Of a stretch of 64,000 nucleotides of DNA, positions 38,983 through 49,358 are shown piece by piece. The notes under the pieces are model-generated. The model was given only the letters and a program-made list of their open reading frames with translations. It ran no database searches and was not told where the DNA came from. A program made the translations under genes and the position numbers. Within the stretch, counting starts at the first letter, position 1. Every line of letters begins with the position of its first letter. The stretch is from Edaphobacter aggregans (GTDB lineage: Bacteria > Acidobacteriota > Terriglobia > Terriglobales > Acidobacteriaceae): contig DZDJ01000012.1 in NCBI GenBank assembly GCA_022736715.1, positions 1 through 64,000 of the forward strand, given 5' to 3'.

Positions 38983-39468
38983 ATGCTACGGCTCACCAAA
39001 AAAGCAGATTATGGATTGATGGCCGTCAAGTTTCTGGCCGAACAGGGGCGCTGGGCAGATGGCATATCCACGCGGGTCAACCCAGCCTTCAGTGCCAAGG
39101 ACATTGCAGCGGCGTACCACATCCCGTCCCAGCTACTGGCTAAGATATTGCAAACGCTGGTGAAATCCGGGATTCTGATCTCGCATGCCGGCATCAACGG
39201 TGGCTATGAACTCGCCCGTGGTCCGCATGAGGTTTCTGCGTTTGAGGTGATCCGGGCCATTGACGGGCCACTGTTTATCACCTCGTGCGTCACAGTGCAT
39301 GGAAATTGCGACCTCACCAGCAGTTGCACCATCAAAGAGCCGCTGAGCAAGGTGAATGACAGCATCCGGGACCTGCTAAGCAGCATCTACATATCAGATC
39401 TTTGTGATCCGGATATGACGGTCGCCCAAGCACCTAAAAATGCAGGACTTGTCATTTTAGCGAATTAG
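38983..39468 (+). CDS. iscR: Rrf2 family regulator (IscR-like)
   Basis: MLRLTKKADYGLMAVKFLAEQ; conserved Cys region SCVTVHGNCDLTSSCTI; directly upstream of iscS. Confidence 0.9.
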   Translation: MLRLTKKADYGLMAVKFLAEQGRWADGISTRVNPAFSAKDIAAAYHIPSQLLAKILQTLVKSGILISHAGINGGYELARGPHEVSAFEVIRAIDGPLFITSCVTVHGNCDLTSSCTIKEPLSKVNDSIRDLLSSIYISDLCDPDMTVAQAPKNAGLVILAN

Positions 39469-39499
39469 AATCAATGAGATAAGAATTTCAAGCCGTAAC

Positions 39500-39518
39500 A
39501 GTACCATGGCATGGTACT
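39500..39518. promoter_or_regulatory. Candidate Rrf2/IscR operator
   Basis: AGTACCATG-G-CATGGTACT palindrome between iscR and iscS. Confidence 0.55.
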
Positions 39519-39561
39519 CTGCGGAAAAAGAATGATAAAGTTTATCAGGAGAGAAAGTATC

Positions 39562-40815
39562 ATGAGCAGCATTGAGACCCCTCACGAGACGGCGAACGGC
39601 GTAAAGCTGCCGATTTACATGGATTACCACGCTACCACTCCCATGGATCCCCGCGTGCTCGAAGCCATGATGCCGTACTTTACCGGGAAGTTTGGCAATG
39701 CTGCCAGCCGTAACCACGCTTTTGGCTGGGAGGCAGAGCAGGCGGTGGAAGCTGCCCGCGAGCAGATTGCCAGGCTGATTGGTGCGACAGCCAAGGAGCT
39801 TATTTTCACCTCCGGCGCCACAGAGTCGAACAACCTCGCGCTCAAGGGCATCGCCGAGATGTACAAGGAGCGCGGCAATCACATTATCACCCAGGTTACC
39901 GAGCACAAGGCAGTGCTGGACACCTGTAAGCGCTTGGAGAAGTACGGTTACCGTGTCACCTATCTGCCAGTCAAGGCCGACGGTCTGATCGGTATTGAAG
40001 ATCTGAAGCGCGCCATCGACGACAAGACGGTCCTTGTTTCCATCATGTTTGCAAACAATGAAATCGGTGTAATTCAGCCGGTTGAAGAGATCGGCAAGCT
40101 CTGCCGTGAACGCGGCGTCCTCTTCCACACGGATGCAGTGCAGGCCGTGGGCAAGATTCCGGTGGATGTGAACGCGATGAACATTGATGTGCTGTCGCTT
40201 TCCGGACACAAGATTTATGGCCCAAAGGGTGTGGGTGCGCTGTATGTCCGCCGCCGCAACCCGCGCGTACAGATTTCTTCGCAGATTGATGGTGGTGGTC
40301 ATGAGCGCGGCATGCGTTCCGGCACGCTGAATGTTCCGGGCATTGTTGGCCTGGGCACGGCCTGCGAGATTGCCGGCGCGGAGATGGCGGAAGAGTCGGC
40401 CCGTCTGATCAAACTGCGCGATCACCTGCGCAACAAGCTGGAGTCGGCGCTGGATTACGTGCACATTAATGGTTCCATGGAGCACCACCTGCCCGGCAAC
40501 CTGAACATGAGCTTTGTGTATGTGGAAGGCGAGTCGCTGCTGATGGGCATCAACGATATTGCCGTGTCGAGCGGTTCGGCCTGCACATCGGCAACGCTGG
40601 AGCCCAGCTACGTGTTGAAGGCCCTTGGGCTGGGGGATGATGTGGCCCACAGTTCGATCCGGTTCGGCCTGGGCCGCTTCAATACTGAAGCGGAAGTGGA
40701 TTATGTGGCGAACAAGGTGATTGATGTAGTGCAGAAGCTGCGTGAGCTCTCGCCACTGTACGAGATGGTGAAGGAAGGCATTGACCTGTCCAAGATTGAA
40801 TGGGCAGCGCACTAA
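39562..40815 (+). CDS. iscS: Cysteine desulfurase
   Basis: [63 protein letters not shown]. Confidence 0.97.
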   Translation: MSSIETPHETANGVKLPIYMDYHATTPMDPRVLEAMMPYFTGKFGNAASRNHAFGWEAEQAVEAAREQIARLIGATAKELIFTSGATESNNLALKGIAEMYKERGNHIITQVTEHKAVLDTCKRLEKYGYRVTYLPVKADGLIGIEDLKRAIDDKTVLVSIMFANNEIGVIQPVEEIGKLCRERGVLFHTDAVQAVGKIPVDVNAMNIDVLSLSGHKIYGPKGVGALYVRRRNPRVQISSQIDGGGHERGMRSGTLNVPGIVGLGTACEIAGAEMAEESARLIKLRDHLRNKLESALDYVHINGSMEHHLPGNLNMSFVYVEGESLLMGINDIAVSSGSACTSATLEPSYVLKALGLGDDVAHSSIRFGLGRFNTEAEVDYVANKVIDVVQKLRELSPLYEMVKEGIDLSKIEWAAH

Positions 40816-40851
40816 GGACCAGAAACAGGACCAGGAACAGGAGAAACAATC

Positions 40852-41271
40852 ATGGCATATAGCGACAAGGTAATAGATCACTACAACAATCCGCGCAATG
40901 TGGGCCAAATGGACAAGAGCAGCACCGAAGTTGGCACCGGGCTGGTCGGCGCGCCGGAGTGCGGAGACGTCATGCGCCTGCAGATCAAGGTGAATCCGGA
41001 GACGCAGGTGATTGAAGATGCCAGGTTCAAGACCTTTGGCTGCGGTTCCGCCATTGCCTCTTCCTCGCTGGCAACAGAGTGGGTCAAAGGCAAGACGGTG
41101 GCCGAAGCACTGGAGATCAAGAACACTGACATCGTGAAGGAGCTGGCGCTGCCGCCGGTGAAGATTCACTGCTCGGTGCTGGCCGAGGATGCCATCCGCG
41201 CGGCCATTGGCGACTGGAAGAAGAAGAACGGCGTTGCAGAAACGGCCGGGGCCGCGGTTACCGCAAACTAG
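40852..41271 (+). CDS. iscU: Fe-S cluster assembly scaffold
   Basis: YSDKVIDHYNNPRNVG; VGAPECGDVM; FKTFGCGSAIASSSLATEW; KIHCSVLAEDAI. Confidence 0.97.
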   Translation: MAYSDKVIDHYNNPRNVGQMDKSSTEVGTGLVGAPECGDVMRLQIKVNPETQVIEDARFKTFGCGSAIASSSLATEWVKGKTVAEALEIKNTDIVKELALPPVKIHCSVLAEDAIRAAIGDWKKKNGVAETAGAAVTAN

Positions 41272-41351
41272 GCCTGCTTTGGCTTTGCCGGGTGGGCCGC
41301 AGCGCCTGCCCGCGGCCGGCGGGTCTGGCTGCCGTAACAGAGGAAGAAGAG

Positions 41352-41741
41352 ATGTCCACAGTACTTGACCAGTCCGTGCTGACAGCGCAGAACCAGGCGC
41401 CGAACCAGAAGGGTGTGCAGGTGACCGCGCGTGCCCTGAAGCGCATCCGCATTGCGATGGCGAAGGAAGGCATTTCTCCAGAACAGGGTGGTTTGCGGCT
41501 GGGGATCACGGGCGGCGGCTGCTCCGGGCTTTCTTACAACATCCGTTTTGATACGCAGCCGCGCGAGCGCGATCGTGTGTATGAGTTTGAAGATGTGCGT
41601 GTCTTTATCGATCCAAAATCGTTCCTCTATCTGCATGGGATGGTGCTCGATTATGAAGAGACGTTGATGCGCCAGGGCTTCAACTTCATCAATCCGAACT
41701 CGTCAAAGTCCTGTGGGTGTGGTTCGTCCTTCTCCGCCTGA
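41352..41741 (+). CDS. iscA: Fe-S assembly protein
   Basis: LRLGITGGGCSGLSYNIRFD; NPNSSKSCGCGSSFS. Confidence 0.95.
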   Translation: MSTVLDQSVLTAQNQAPNQKGVQVTARALKRIRIAMAKEGISPEQGGLRLGITGGGCSGLSYNIRFDTQPRERDRVYEFEDVRVFIDPKSFLYLHGMVLDYEETLMRQGFNFINPNSSKSCGCGSSFSA

Positions 41742-41822
41742 CTGTTGGCAGCAGCAACACTTTTTTACATCCGGGGCACGGCAACTGCCGTGCCGCTTTT
41801 CCGTGCGGGCAATGTGTAAATC

Positions 41823-42542
41823 ATGTCGCAGACACAAACTCAATCCGTAGCAGCATGTTGGGCGTGCGGCGTTCCACAGGAACAGGCACAGCACTTTTGC
41901 ACGAACTGTGGCAAAGTGCAACCCACGCAGGCGTTGGACTATTTCAGCTTTTTCGCTCTTCCACGCAAGCTGGTGCTGGACACTGGCGCACTGGAAAAAC
42001 AGTTCTACACGCTCAGCCGCAAACTGCATCCAGACCGCTTCGCTGCTCGTCCGCAGCAGGAGCAGGAGCTTGCCCTGGCGCAAAGCTCGCTGCTCAACGA
42101 TGCCTATCGTGCGCTGAAAGGACCTGTCGCGCGCACAGAATATCTGCTGTCGCTCGAAGGCGTGGAGTTGGAAGAGCAGTCGCGCAAAGCAACGGACAGC
42201 GCGCGTGAGGCCGGCCAGCAGAAGCAACAGATTGTGCCTCCAGACCTGTTGGAGGAGGTCTTCGAGCTGAACATGCAGCTCGAAGAGATGCGCATGGCGA
42301 AAAAGATGGGCGATGACGATCCGCAATTGAAGCAGGACCTGGAGTCTGCCCGGCAGAATTTCGAGTCGCAACTGGCCGCTGCACAAAGTGAGATGGAGGA
42401 GCTTTGGACCGCATGGGACAAGGCCGTGGACAACGGCGATGCAGCAGGCAGGGAAGCCGCCAAGCAGAAAATGGTGGCACTGCTCAACCGCCGCAGTTAT
42501 GTTCGCAATCTGGTGCGTGACGTGAACGAGGTTTTGAGTTGA
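41823..42542 (+). CDS. hscB: Fe-S co-chaperone
   Basis: [37 protein letters not shown]-domain; N-terminal [22 protein letters not shown] zinc finger. Confidence 0.93.
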   Translation: MSQTQTQSVAACWACGVPQEQAQHFCTNCGKVQPTQALDYFSFFALPRKLVLDTGALEKQFYTLSRKLHPDRFAARPQQEQELALAQSSLLNDAYRALKGPVARTEYLLSLEGVELEEQSRKATDSAREAGQQKQQIVPPDLLEEVFELNMQLEEMRMAKKMGDDDPQLKQDLESARQNFESQLAAAQSEMEELWTAWDKAVDNGDAAGREAAKQKMVALLNRRSYVRNLVRDVNEVLS

Positions 42543-42582
42543 AGGCTCAGACAAAGCACTATGCTGGAAAAGGACTGTTGGA

Positions 42583-44532
42583 ATGGCAGAAGAACGCATT
42601 GTAGGTATTGACCTGGGCACGACCAATTCGCTGGTCGCTTTTATGCAGGGCGAGCAGCCGGTGGTGATTCCGGGCGAAGACGGCTCCAACCTGGTCCCCT
42701 CCGTGGTTGCGCTGACGAACAAGGGCATTGTCATTGGCAACGCCGCGCGCAACACGCTGGTGAACGCTTCGGAGCGCGCCGTTTATTCGGCCAAGCGCCT
42801 GATGGGACGCGGTGTGGAAGATGTGCAGGAAGAGCTGAAGCTCTTTCCCTTTCGCCTGGCAGAGGATCTGAAGCCCGGCGAAGTGCTGCGGCTGAAGCTG
42901 GGCGAACGCGAATTGACTCCGCCGGAGATTTCCGCCTACGTACTGCGGCAGTTGAAGCGCAATGCCGAGCGCTACTTTGGCCCAGGGGCTCCGGTAACCA
43001 AGGCCGTCATCACCGTGCCTGCGTATTTCAACGATGCGCAGCGGCAGGCCACCAAGGACGCGGGCCGCATCGCTGGGCTGGAGGTTCTACGCCTGGTGAA
43101 TGAGCCAACGGCAGCGGCATTGGCCTATGGCCTCGACAAACAGAAAGAAGGCATCATCGCCGTCTACGATTTTGGCGGCGGCACTTTTGACATCTCCATT
43201 CTCAAGCTGCATGAAGGCATCTTTGAGGTCATCGCCACCAATGGCGACACGCATCTCGGCGGCGATGACATTGACAATCTGCTGATTGCCGTTGCGCTCG
43301 ACGATATTCAAGGCGATCTTGGCGTGGATGTTCGCCATCATGGCGACGCGGTGCAGGCAATTCGCAAAGCCGTGATCGAGGCCAAGATTGCCTTGTCTTC
43401 GCAGCTCGCGGCCAAGCTCGATGTGACCCTCCCGGCAGAGTTTGGCGGCAAGCGTTATTTGCGCGAAATTACTCGCGAGCAATTCGAGCAACTCATCGAG
43501 CCGGTCCTCCAGCGCACATTGGCGCCTTGCAAGCAGGCGTTGAAAGACTCCGGCATTGCGCCAGAGCAGATTGGCGAAGTGGTGCTGGTTGGCGGCTCTA
43601 CGCGGGTCCCGCGTGTGCGCGCCCTGGTGGATGTGATCTTTCAGCTTGGCGCGCGTGGCAAAAAGCCGCATACCGAACTGAATCCGGATGAAGTGGTGGC
43701 GCTGGGAGCAGCCGTGCAGGCCAACATTCTTTCCGGCGGCTCCAGGGCAACGGAAGACATGCTGCTGCTCGATGTGACACCACTTTCGCTTGGCATTGAA
43801 GCACTGGGCGGCGTGGTTGCCAAAATCATCCATCGCAACTCCACGGTCCCGGCATCTGCCACGGAGCACTTCACCACTGGCGTCGATGGCCAGACGAATG
43901 TGGCCATCCATGTGGTGCAGGGAGAGCGCGAGCTGGCCAAAGATTGCCGCTCGCTGGCACGCTTCGATCTGAAAGGCATTCCGCCGATGACGGCCGGTCT
44001 GCCGCGCATTGAAGTGAAGTTTCTGATCGACGCCAACGGCATCCTGCATGTTTCGGCACGCGAGCAGCGCAGCGGCAAAGAGGCCGAGATTGAGGTGAAG
44101 CCCACCTACGGGCTCACGGATGATCAGGTTGAGACGATGATCCTGGAGTCGTTCGACCACGCGGAAGAGGACATTCACCATCGTCAGGTGATCGAGGCCC
44201 GCAATGAGGCGGATACGATTCTGACCGCGGTGGAAAAGGCCCCATCGGATCCGGCGTGGCAGCAGCTTACACCGGATGAAATCGCGGAGATTCAGTCGCG
44301 CAGGGCCGAGTTGGAAGTACTGAAGCAGGGCGATGATTACAAATTGATCCGCGATGGCATTGATGGACTGGACAAGGCCACGCACCGCTTTGCTGAACTG
44401 ATGATGGATGGGGCCGTTTCCACTGCGATCAAAGGCGAAACAATGCAGTCCGCCGGCGAGAAGCTGGGTGAAGGCCCATCGGCGCCGCATCCCTTTGCCC
44501 CGGCACAGATTGATACAACGCAAAAACCGTAA
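42583..44532 (+). CDS. hscA: Fe-S chaperone, Hsp70 family
   Basis: [44 protein letters not shown]. Confidence 0.95.
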   Translation: MAEERIVGIDLGTTNSLVAFMQGEQPVVIPGEDGSNLVPSVVALTNKGIVIGNAARNTLVNASERAVYSAKRLMGRGVEDVQEELKLFPFRLAEDLKPGEVLRLKLGERELTPPEISAYVLRQLKRNAERYFGPGAPVTKAVITVPAYFNDAQRQATKDAGRIAGLEVLRLVNEPTAAALAYGLDKQKEGIIAVYDFGGGTFDISILKLHEGIFEVIATNGDTHLGGDDIDNLLIAVALDDIQGDLGVDVRHHGDAVQAIRKAVIEAKIALSSQLAAKLDVTLPAEFGGKRYLREITREQFEQLIEPVLQRTLAPCKQALKDSGIAPEQIGEVVLVGGSTRVPRVRALVDVIFQLGARGKKPHTELNPDEVVALGAAVQANILSGGSRATEDMLLLDVTPLSLGIEALGGVVAKIIHRNSTVPASATEHFTTGVDGQTNVAIHVVQGERELAKDCRSLARFDLKGIPPMTAGLPRIEVKFLIDANGILHVSAREQRSGKEAEIEVKPTYGLTDDQVETMILESFDHAEEDIHHRQVIEARNEADTILTAVEKAPSDPAWQQLTPDEIAEIQSRRAELEVLKQGDDYKLIRDGIDGLDKATHRFAELMMDGAVSTAIKGETMQSAGEKLGEGPSAPHPFAPAQIDTTQKP

Positions 44533-44559
44533 CTTTCAACAACAGATAGGAACAGGAAA

Positions 44560-45000
44560 ATGTCTGAGCAGACACCCAAGCAGGAACAGCAAATCGATCT
44601 GAGTAGGCCGCCCGCGGCAGACATGGTGCGCGTCACCTTCTTGCCGGAGGGCCGCACTGTGGAATTCAAGTTTGGCACGATGCCCTATGATCATCACGGC
44701 AAGCCGATGTCGTTTCTGGATGTGGCGGAGAACTATGGCATCTTTCTCGACCACGCCTGCGGCGGTGTTTGTGCCTGCACCACCTGCCATCTGTGGATCA
44801 GGGAAGGTGAAAGCGGACTGGGCGAAGCCGATGACGATGAACTGGACCGCATGGAGAAGGCCGCTGATGTGCAGTTGAACTCGCGCCTCGGTTGCCAGGC
44901 CGTCATCACCAGGCCCGGCAGCTATGTGGTGGAGATTCCCAGGTGGAACCGCAATTATGTTTCCGAAGGCAAGCCGCTGGCGCTGGCCGAGAACAAGTAG
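44560..45000 (+). CDS. fdx: ISC-type 2Fe-2S ferredoxin
   Basis: DHACGGVCACTTCHLWIREGE; LNSRLGCQAVI. Confidence 0.93.
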   Translation: MSEQTPKQEQQIDLSRPPAADMVRVTFLPEGRTVEFKFGTMPYDHHGKPMSFLDVAENYGIFLDHACGGVCACTTCHLWIREGESGLGEADDDELDRMEKAADVQLNSRLGCQAVITRPGSYVVEIPRWNRNYVSEGKPLALAENK

Positions 45001-45026
45001 CCCAACCAGACTGTTAAGGAAGAATT

Positions 45027-45242
45027 ATGCCGCGCGAAATTACCTGGAATGACGCAGAAGAAATTGGAATACAGTTGCAGGAAAAATTTCCTGATCTGGA
45101 TCCGCTGACGGTGCGCTTTACCGACCTGCATCGTTACGTCATCGAATTGGCTGGCTTCAGCGACGATGCTGCCAGGTCGAATGAGTCGAAGCTGGAGGCC
45201 ATCCAGATGGCCTGGTACGAGGAATACAAAGACGCACAGTAA
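45027..45242 (+). CDS. iscX: Fe-S assembly protein
   Basis: ITWNDAEEIGIQLQEKFPDLDPLTVRFTDLHRYV. Confidence 0.93.
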   Translation: MPREITWNDAEEIGIQLQEKFPDLDPLTVRFTDLHRYVIELAGFSDDAARSNESKLEAIQMAWYEEYKDAQ

Positions 45243-45254
45243 GCGAGGTCCTGC

Positions 45255-45911
45255 ATGGAACGCATTGTCAACGGAGTGTTGAAATTTCAGCGCGAGGTGT
45301 ACCCCAACAGCAAAGCGCTTTTCCGCGAATTGTCGATGTCGCAGGCTCCGGCAGCATTGTTCATCGGTTGTGCCGACTCCCGCGTGGTGCCGGAGATGCT
45401 GACGCAGCAGGGCCCCGGCGATCTGTTTGTTGTGCGCAACGCGGGCAACATTGTTCCGCCCTACGGCCCGGAGCCCGGTGGCGTTACCGCCAGCATTGAA
45501 TATGCCGTTTCTGTGCTTGGCGTTCCGGATGTTGTCATCTGCGGCCACTCCGGCTGCGGCGCCATGACTGCACTGATGAATGGCCGTGACAAGCTGGAAA
45601 ATCTGCCGGCTGTGGCCAAGTGGCTCCACTATGCTGACAACGCGCGCAAAGTGCTGGAAGAAAATCCATCGCTGCCGCCGGAAAAGCAACTGGATGCACT
45701 GGTCCACAAGAATGTGCTGGCGCAGCTTGCCAATCTGCTTACGCATCCCGTGGTGGCCAAAGCCGTGCAGGCCAAGCAGGTGCGCGTGCATGGCTGGGTA
45801 TACGAGATCGGCACCGGCGCCGTTTCCACCTACGATGCGCAGACCTCGCAGTTTGTGCCTCTCAGCAGCGCACCTTTTGCCAGCGCCACCCCGCAAGAGT
45901 CCGTCCGCTGA
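45255..45911 (+). CDS. Beta-class carbonic anhydrase
   Basis: FIGCADSRVVPEMLTQQGPGDLFVVRNAGNIV; VICGHSGCGAMTAL. Confidence 0.95.
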   Translation: MERIVNGVLKFQREVYPNSKALFRELSMSQAPAALFIGCADSRVVPEMLTQQGPGDLFVVRNAGNIVPPYGPEPGGVTASIEYAVSVLGVPDVVICGHSGCGAMTALMNGRDKLENLPAVAKWLHYADNARKVLEENPSLPPEKQLDALVHKNVLAQLANLLTHPVVAKAVQAKQVRVHGWVYEIGTGAVSTYDAQTSQFVPLSSAPFASATPQESVR

Positions 45912-46043
45912 TTCTCAGAAGATCTGGCGCAGATGATGCCGGAGGCGGGCAATGTGGTCCTCTGCAACGAAGCCCAGCGTCAGAATTTTCCTCCTCCAAC
46001 CGCCAGGTGTGCGGCAGCGCAGTTTCTGTCGGCTCCGTATATC

Positions 46044-46505
46044 TCAATGCCATGAGAACACTCCCTGAAATAAATCGAACTCCGGCTTTTCGCTGATCAG
46101 GTAGACCGAGACGACATCAAAGCGCACCGGGATGCGGTCACGGTCTTCATAGCGCCGCAGATAGGCTTTCGCCATTCTGCGCAGCATCCTGCGCTTTTCT
46201 TCATTCACGGCAAACTCCGCGGCAATGTTGTCGCGCCGCGTGCGTGTCTTCACTTCCACAAAGCAAAGATAACCATCCTGCCAGCCAATCAGATCCAGAT
46301 CGCCACGCAGCCGGGGACTGCGCCAGTTGCGCGCCACAACGGTGTAGCCTGTACGCAGCAAATAGAAGAATGCTTCCTCTTCGCCGCGTTTGCCCACGCG
46401 AAGATGCTCAGGCAGTTCTGCATTGGCTGTGCGCCCTGACCGCGCAGAGACACGGTCAAGCTGGCGAATCAGTGTATGAACCAGGGAACGGGCAATCTTC
46501 AGCAT
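46044..46505 (-). CDS. YraN family protein (UPF0102)
   Basis: HLRVGKRGEEEAFFYLLRTGYTVVARNWRSPRLRGDLDLIGWQDGYLCFVEVKTR. Confidence 0.92.
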   Translation of the reverse strand: MLKIARSLVHTLIRQLDRVSARSGRTANAELPEHLRVGKRGEEEAFFYLLRTGYTVVARNWRSPRLRGDLDLIGWQDGYLCFVEVKTRTRRDNIAAEFAVNEEKRRMLRRMAKAYLRRYEDRDRIPVRFDVVSVYLISEKPEFDLFQGVFSWH

Positions 46506-46589
46506 AGAGTTTGATCCACACGCATCCGCATTAAAAGAATATGGCGGAACACACTGGTTCCGCCATGAGATTCTTCTGCTGCAGAAGGG

Positions 46590-47993
46590 CTACTTCCTGT
46601 TTTCCCGTTCCACAATGGCAATGCACTCTTCCAGAATATCGAGCGCAACGTCGGCTTCTTCCTGCTTCAGAATCAGCGGCGGCGCCAGACGGATCGTGGT
46701 CTCGCCGCAGCCAAGAATCAGCAGCCCGCGCTCAAAGGCCAGGTCCACCACGCGGTCCCGCCACGCACCCACAGCCTCGCGCGACTTCTGGTCCTTCACC
46801 AGCTCAACGCCTATCATCAGTCCACGGCCGCGCACATCGCCCACAATCGAATACTTCGACAGCCATGTCTTCAGACGGCCCTGGATTGCATCTCCCACCT
46901 TGGCTGCATTGGCAATGCCTTCGCGCTCCAGAATATCCATCGTCGCCAGCGCTGCCGCAATCGAAACCGGATTGCCGCCAAAGGTGGAAGCGTGCGAGCC
47001 CGGCTTCCAGTCCATGATTTCTGCTTTGGAAATGCAGATGCCCAGCGGCATGCCGCTGGCAATACCCTTTGCGCTGCAGAGGATGTCCGGCTCCACACCC
47101 GTATGTTGCACCGCCCACCATTTGCCGGTGCGGCCAGCACCCGACTGCACTTCATCCACCACCAGCAGAATGCCATGCTTGTCGCAGATACGGCGCAGTT
47201 CCTGCATGAAGACCGCCGGCGCTACAACGTAACCGCCCTCGCCCTGGATCGGCTCCACAAAAATCGCGGCAACTTCTTCCGGAGGCAGCGTTGTCTTGAA
47301 GAGTTTCTCTTCAATATAGCGGGCACATCCCAGCGCGAACGCCTCCTCTTCCTGCGGACCACCGCTGCATCCGCGATACGCATACGGGTAGCGAACATGC
47401 GTCACGCCAGGAACCAGCGGCGAGAAGCGGCGCTTTTGTTGCGGCTTGGAGGCCGTCAGGGAAAGTGCGCCCATCGTGCGGCCATGGAATGCGCCATAGA
47501 AGGCAATGATGTTCTGGCGGCCTGTGTGATAGCGCGCCAGCTTCAGTGCGCATTCCACTGCCTCCGCGCCAGAGTTGCCGTAGTAAAACTTGTGCGGCCC
47601 ACGCATGGGCGCAACCGCAGAAAGCCGCGCGGCCAGCTGTGTCATGTGCTCGTAGTAGAAGTCCGTGCCCGAGATGTGAATCAACTCAGCAGCCTGCTTC
47701 TGAATGGCGGCAACCACTTCCGGATGACAGTGCCCGGTCGACGTCACGGCAATGCCGGCAGCAAAGTCCAGAAACTCGTTGCCGTCCACATCCTCCACCC
47801 GCAGCCCGCGGCCGCGTTTGGCCACCATCGGGTAGGACCGTGTGTAGCTGGGGGAAATGTAGCGGTCGTCTTCGGCAACAGCCTTCACGGCATTGGGGCC
47901 GGGAACCGTGCCTTTCAGCCTGGGGCCAAACTGCGCATAAACTTCTTCGCTGACGGTACGAACATGGATCTGATTTTCTGTGGTGCTGCTCAT
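46590..47993 (-). CDS. Class III aminotransferase (acetylornithine/4-aminobutyrate type)
   Basis: FLDFAAGIAVTSTGHCHPEV; LVVDEVQSGAGRTGKWW; CSAKGIASGMPLG. Confidence 0.92.
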   Translation of the reverse strand: MSSTTENQIHVRTVSEEVYAQFGPRLKGTVPGPNAVKAVAEDDRYISPSYTRSYPMVAKRGRGLRVEDVDGNEFLDFAAGIAVTSTGHCHPEVVAAIQKQAAELIHISGTDFYYEHMTQLAARLSAVAPMRGPHKFYYGNSGAEAVECALKLARYHTGRQNIIAFYGAFHGRTMGALSLTASKPQQKRRFSPLVPGVTHVRYPYAYRGCSGGPQEEEAFALGCARYIEEKLFKTTLPPEEVAAIFVEPIQGEGGYVVAPAVFMQELRRICDKHGILLVVDEVQSGAGRTGKWWAVQHTGVEPDILCSAKGIASGMPLGICISKAEIMDWKPGSHASTFGGNPVSIAAALATMDILEREGIANAAKVGDAIQGRLKTWLSKYSIVGDVRGRGLMIGVELVKDQKSREAVGAWRDRVVDLAFERGLLILGCGETTIRLAPPLILKQEEADVALDILEECIAIVERENRK

Positions 47994-48395
47994 GGTATGC
48001 CTTCCTCGCAATCCTGCATGTTTTAAAGAAATGGATGGACTTGACCATGCCCGCGCTGATGCAGACTCACAGGCTGCATGGCACTCTTCCGCAGAGAAGC
48101 GGGCAAATCGATCACGTGCGCAGGAAATCTACGGCAGGAACTTAGTCTCCGCCGTAGAGGCTAGGTCGCGTCAGGCTGGGCAGCACGCACAGGTAGCGGC
48201 GCGGCATCCGAAGCGTTCTGGACGAACACCAGAGGCGGCCACGAAATCTTACCGGAATGGAAGCAGTGTGCATGCGGTCTCTTGTGGTGCAGTATAGCCG
48301 GAATTACAGAGAAAGAACAGCATGTCTGGAGTTATGTGTCCGGGAGCCGCGGGCCAACTGGTGCTGGCCGTTGCATTTACCATAGGGACAGTCGC

Positions 48396-49355
48396 ATGGC
48401 CTCTTCTCCCACCTACGCTGCTTCCCGTTTTCAGATCTGGTTTGCCTTCCTTTGCGTGTACACCTTCTGGGGGGCCACGTACACGGCGGTCAGCGTGGGC
48501 GTGCAACTGGTTCCGGCCTTTCTGCTGGCTGGCGTGCGCATGCTCATCGGCAGCAGTCTGCTACTGCTCTATTGCCGCATCCGTGGTTATCAGATGCTGT
48601 GGGACCGCCGCACCATGGTGCGCGTCGCCTTGGTGGGCGTCATGCTATTGTGCGGAGGCAACGTTGGTCTGGTATGGGCCGAGCGTTATCTTCCCAGCGG
48701 ATTCGCAGCGCTCGTGCTGGCGGTAATTCCGCTCTATGTTGCTTTGGGCGAAGCGCTGCTGCCCAACGGAGAGCGCCTGCAAATCCGCGGTATTATCGGC
48801 ATCCTCATTGGATTTGCTGGCCTTGGCGTACTGGTATGGCCCAGGATTCGCCATGGTCTGCGCGGCGAACGCATGGAGATCATCGCCATCGCTGTGCTGT
48901 TACTGGGGGCGGTCTCCTGGGCCGGCGGATCAATTCTTGCCCGGCACTCCAAATTTCCCATGCACCCGCTGGTGGCCGCCGCCTGGGAGATGGCCGCCGC
49001 GGCAACTGTGAATCTGACGCTGGGAACGCTGGCCGGCCAGTGGCGCCACGCCATTTGGAACCTGCAAAGCTGGGGCGCTATTGGCTATCTGATTCTTTTT
49101 GGCTCCCTGGGAGGATTCACCGCCTACGTCTGGCTGATTGCGCATGTTCCTGTGGCCAAAGTGGCCACCTATGCGTATGTGAATCCGATCGTGGCAGTCC
49201 TTCTGGGGGCTCTGGTGCTCCACGAGCGGTTGGAGGGGCCGGAATATATCGGCATGGTGGTGGTGCTGGTGGCCGTTGCCCTGGTCACCAGCTCGCAAAC
49301 CAGCGCAGGCAAAAGGGCCGCGGAAGCCCAGGAGCGGGCGCCCGTGGAAGCGTAG
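48396..49355 (+). CDS. DMT family transporter (EamA)
   Basis: Two EamA repeats; VYTFWGATYTAVSVGVQ; AYVNPIVAVLLGALVLHERL. Confidence 0.92.
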   Translation: MASSPTYAASRFQIWFAFLCVYTFWGATYTAVSVGVQLVPAFLLAGVRMLIGSSLLLLYCRIRGYQMLWDRRTMVRVALVGVMLLCGGNVGLVWAERYLPSGFAALVLAVIPLYVALGEALLPNGERLQIRGIIGILIGFAGLGVLVWPRIRHGLRGERMEIIAIAVLLLGAVSWAGGSILARHSKFPMHPLVAAAWEMAAAATVNLTLGTLAGQWRHAIWNLQSWGAIGYLILFGSLGGFTAYVWLIAHVPVAKVATYAYVNPIVAVLLGALVLHERLEGPEYIGMVVVLVAVALVTSSQTSAGKRAAEAQERAPVEA

Positions 49356-49358
49356 CTG

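Noticed and set aside
43087-44523. 478-aa minus-strand ORF
   Set aside because: Antisense to hscA; same shadow-frame effect as other long antisense ORFs (e.g. 18094-19458, 22593-23720, 52396-53670)
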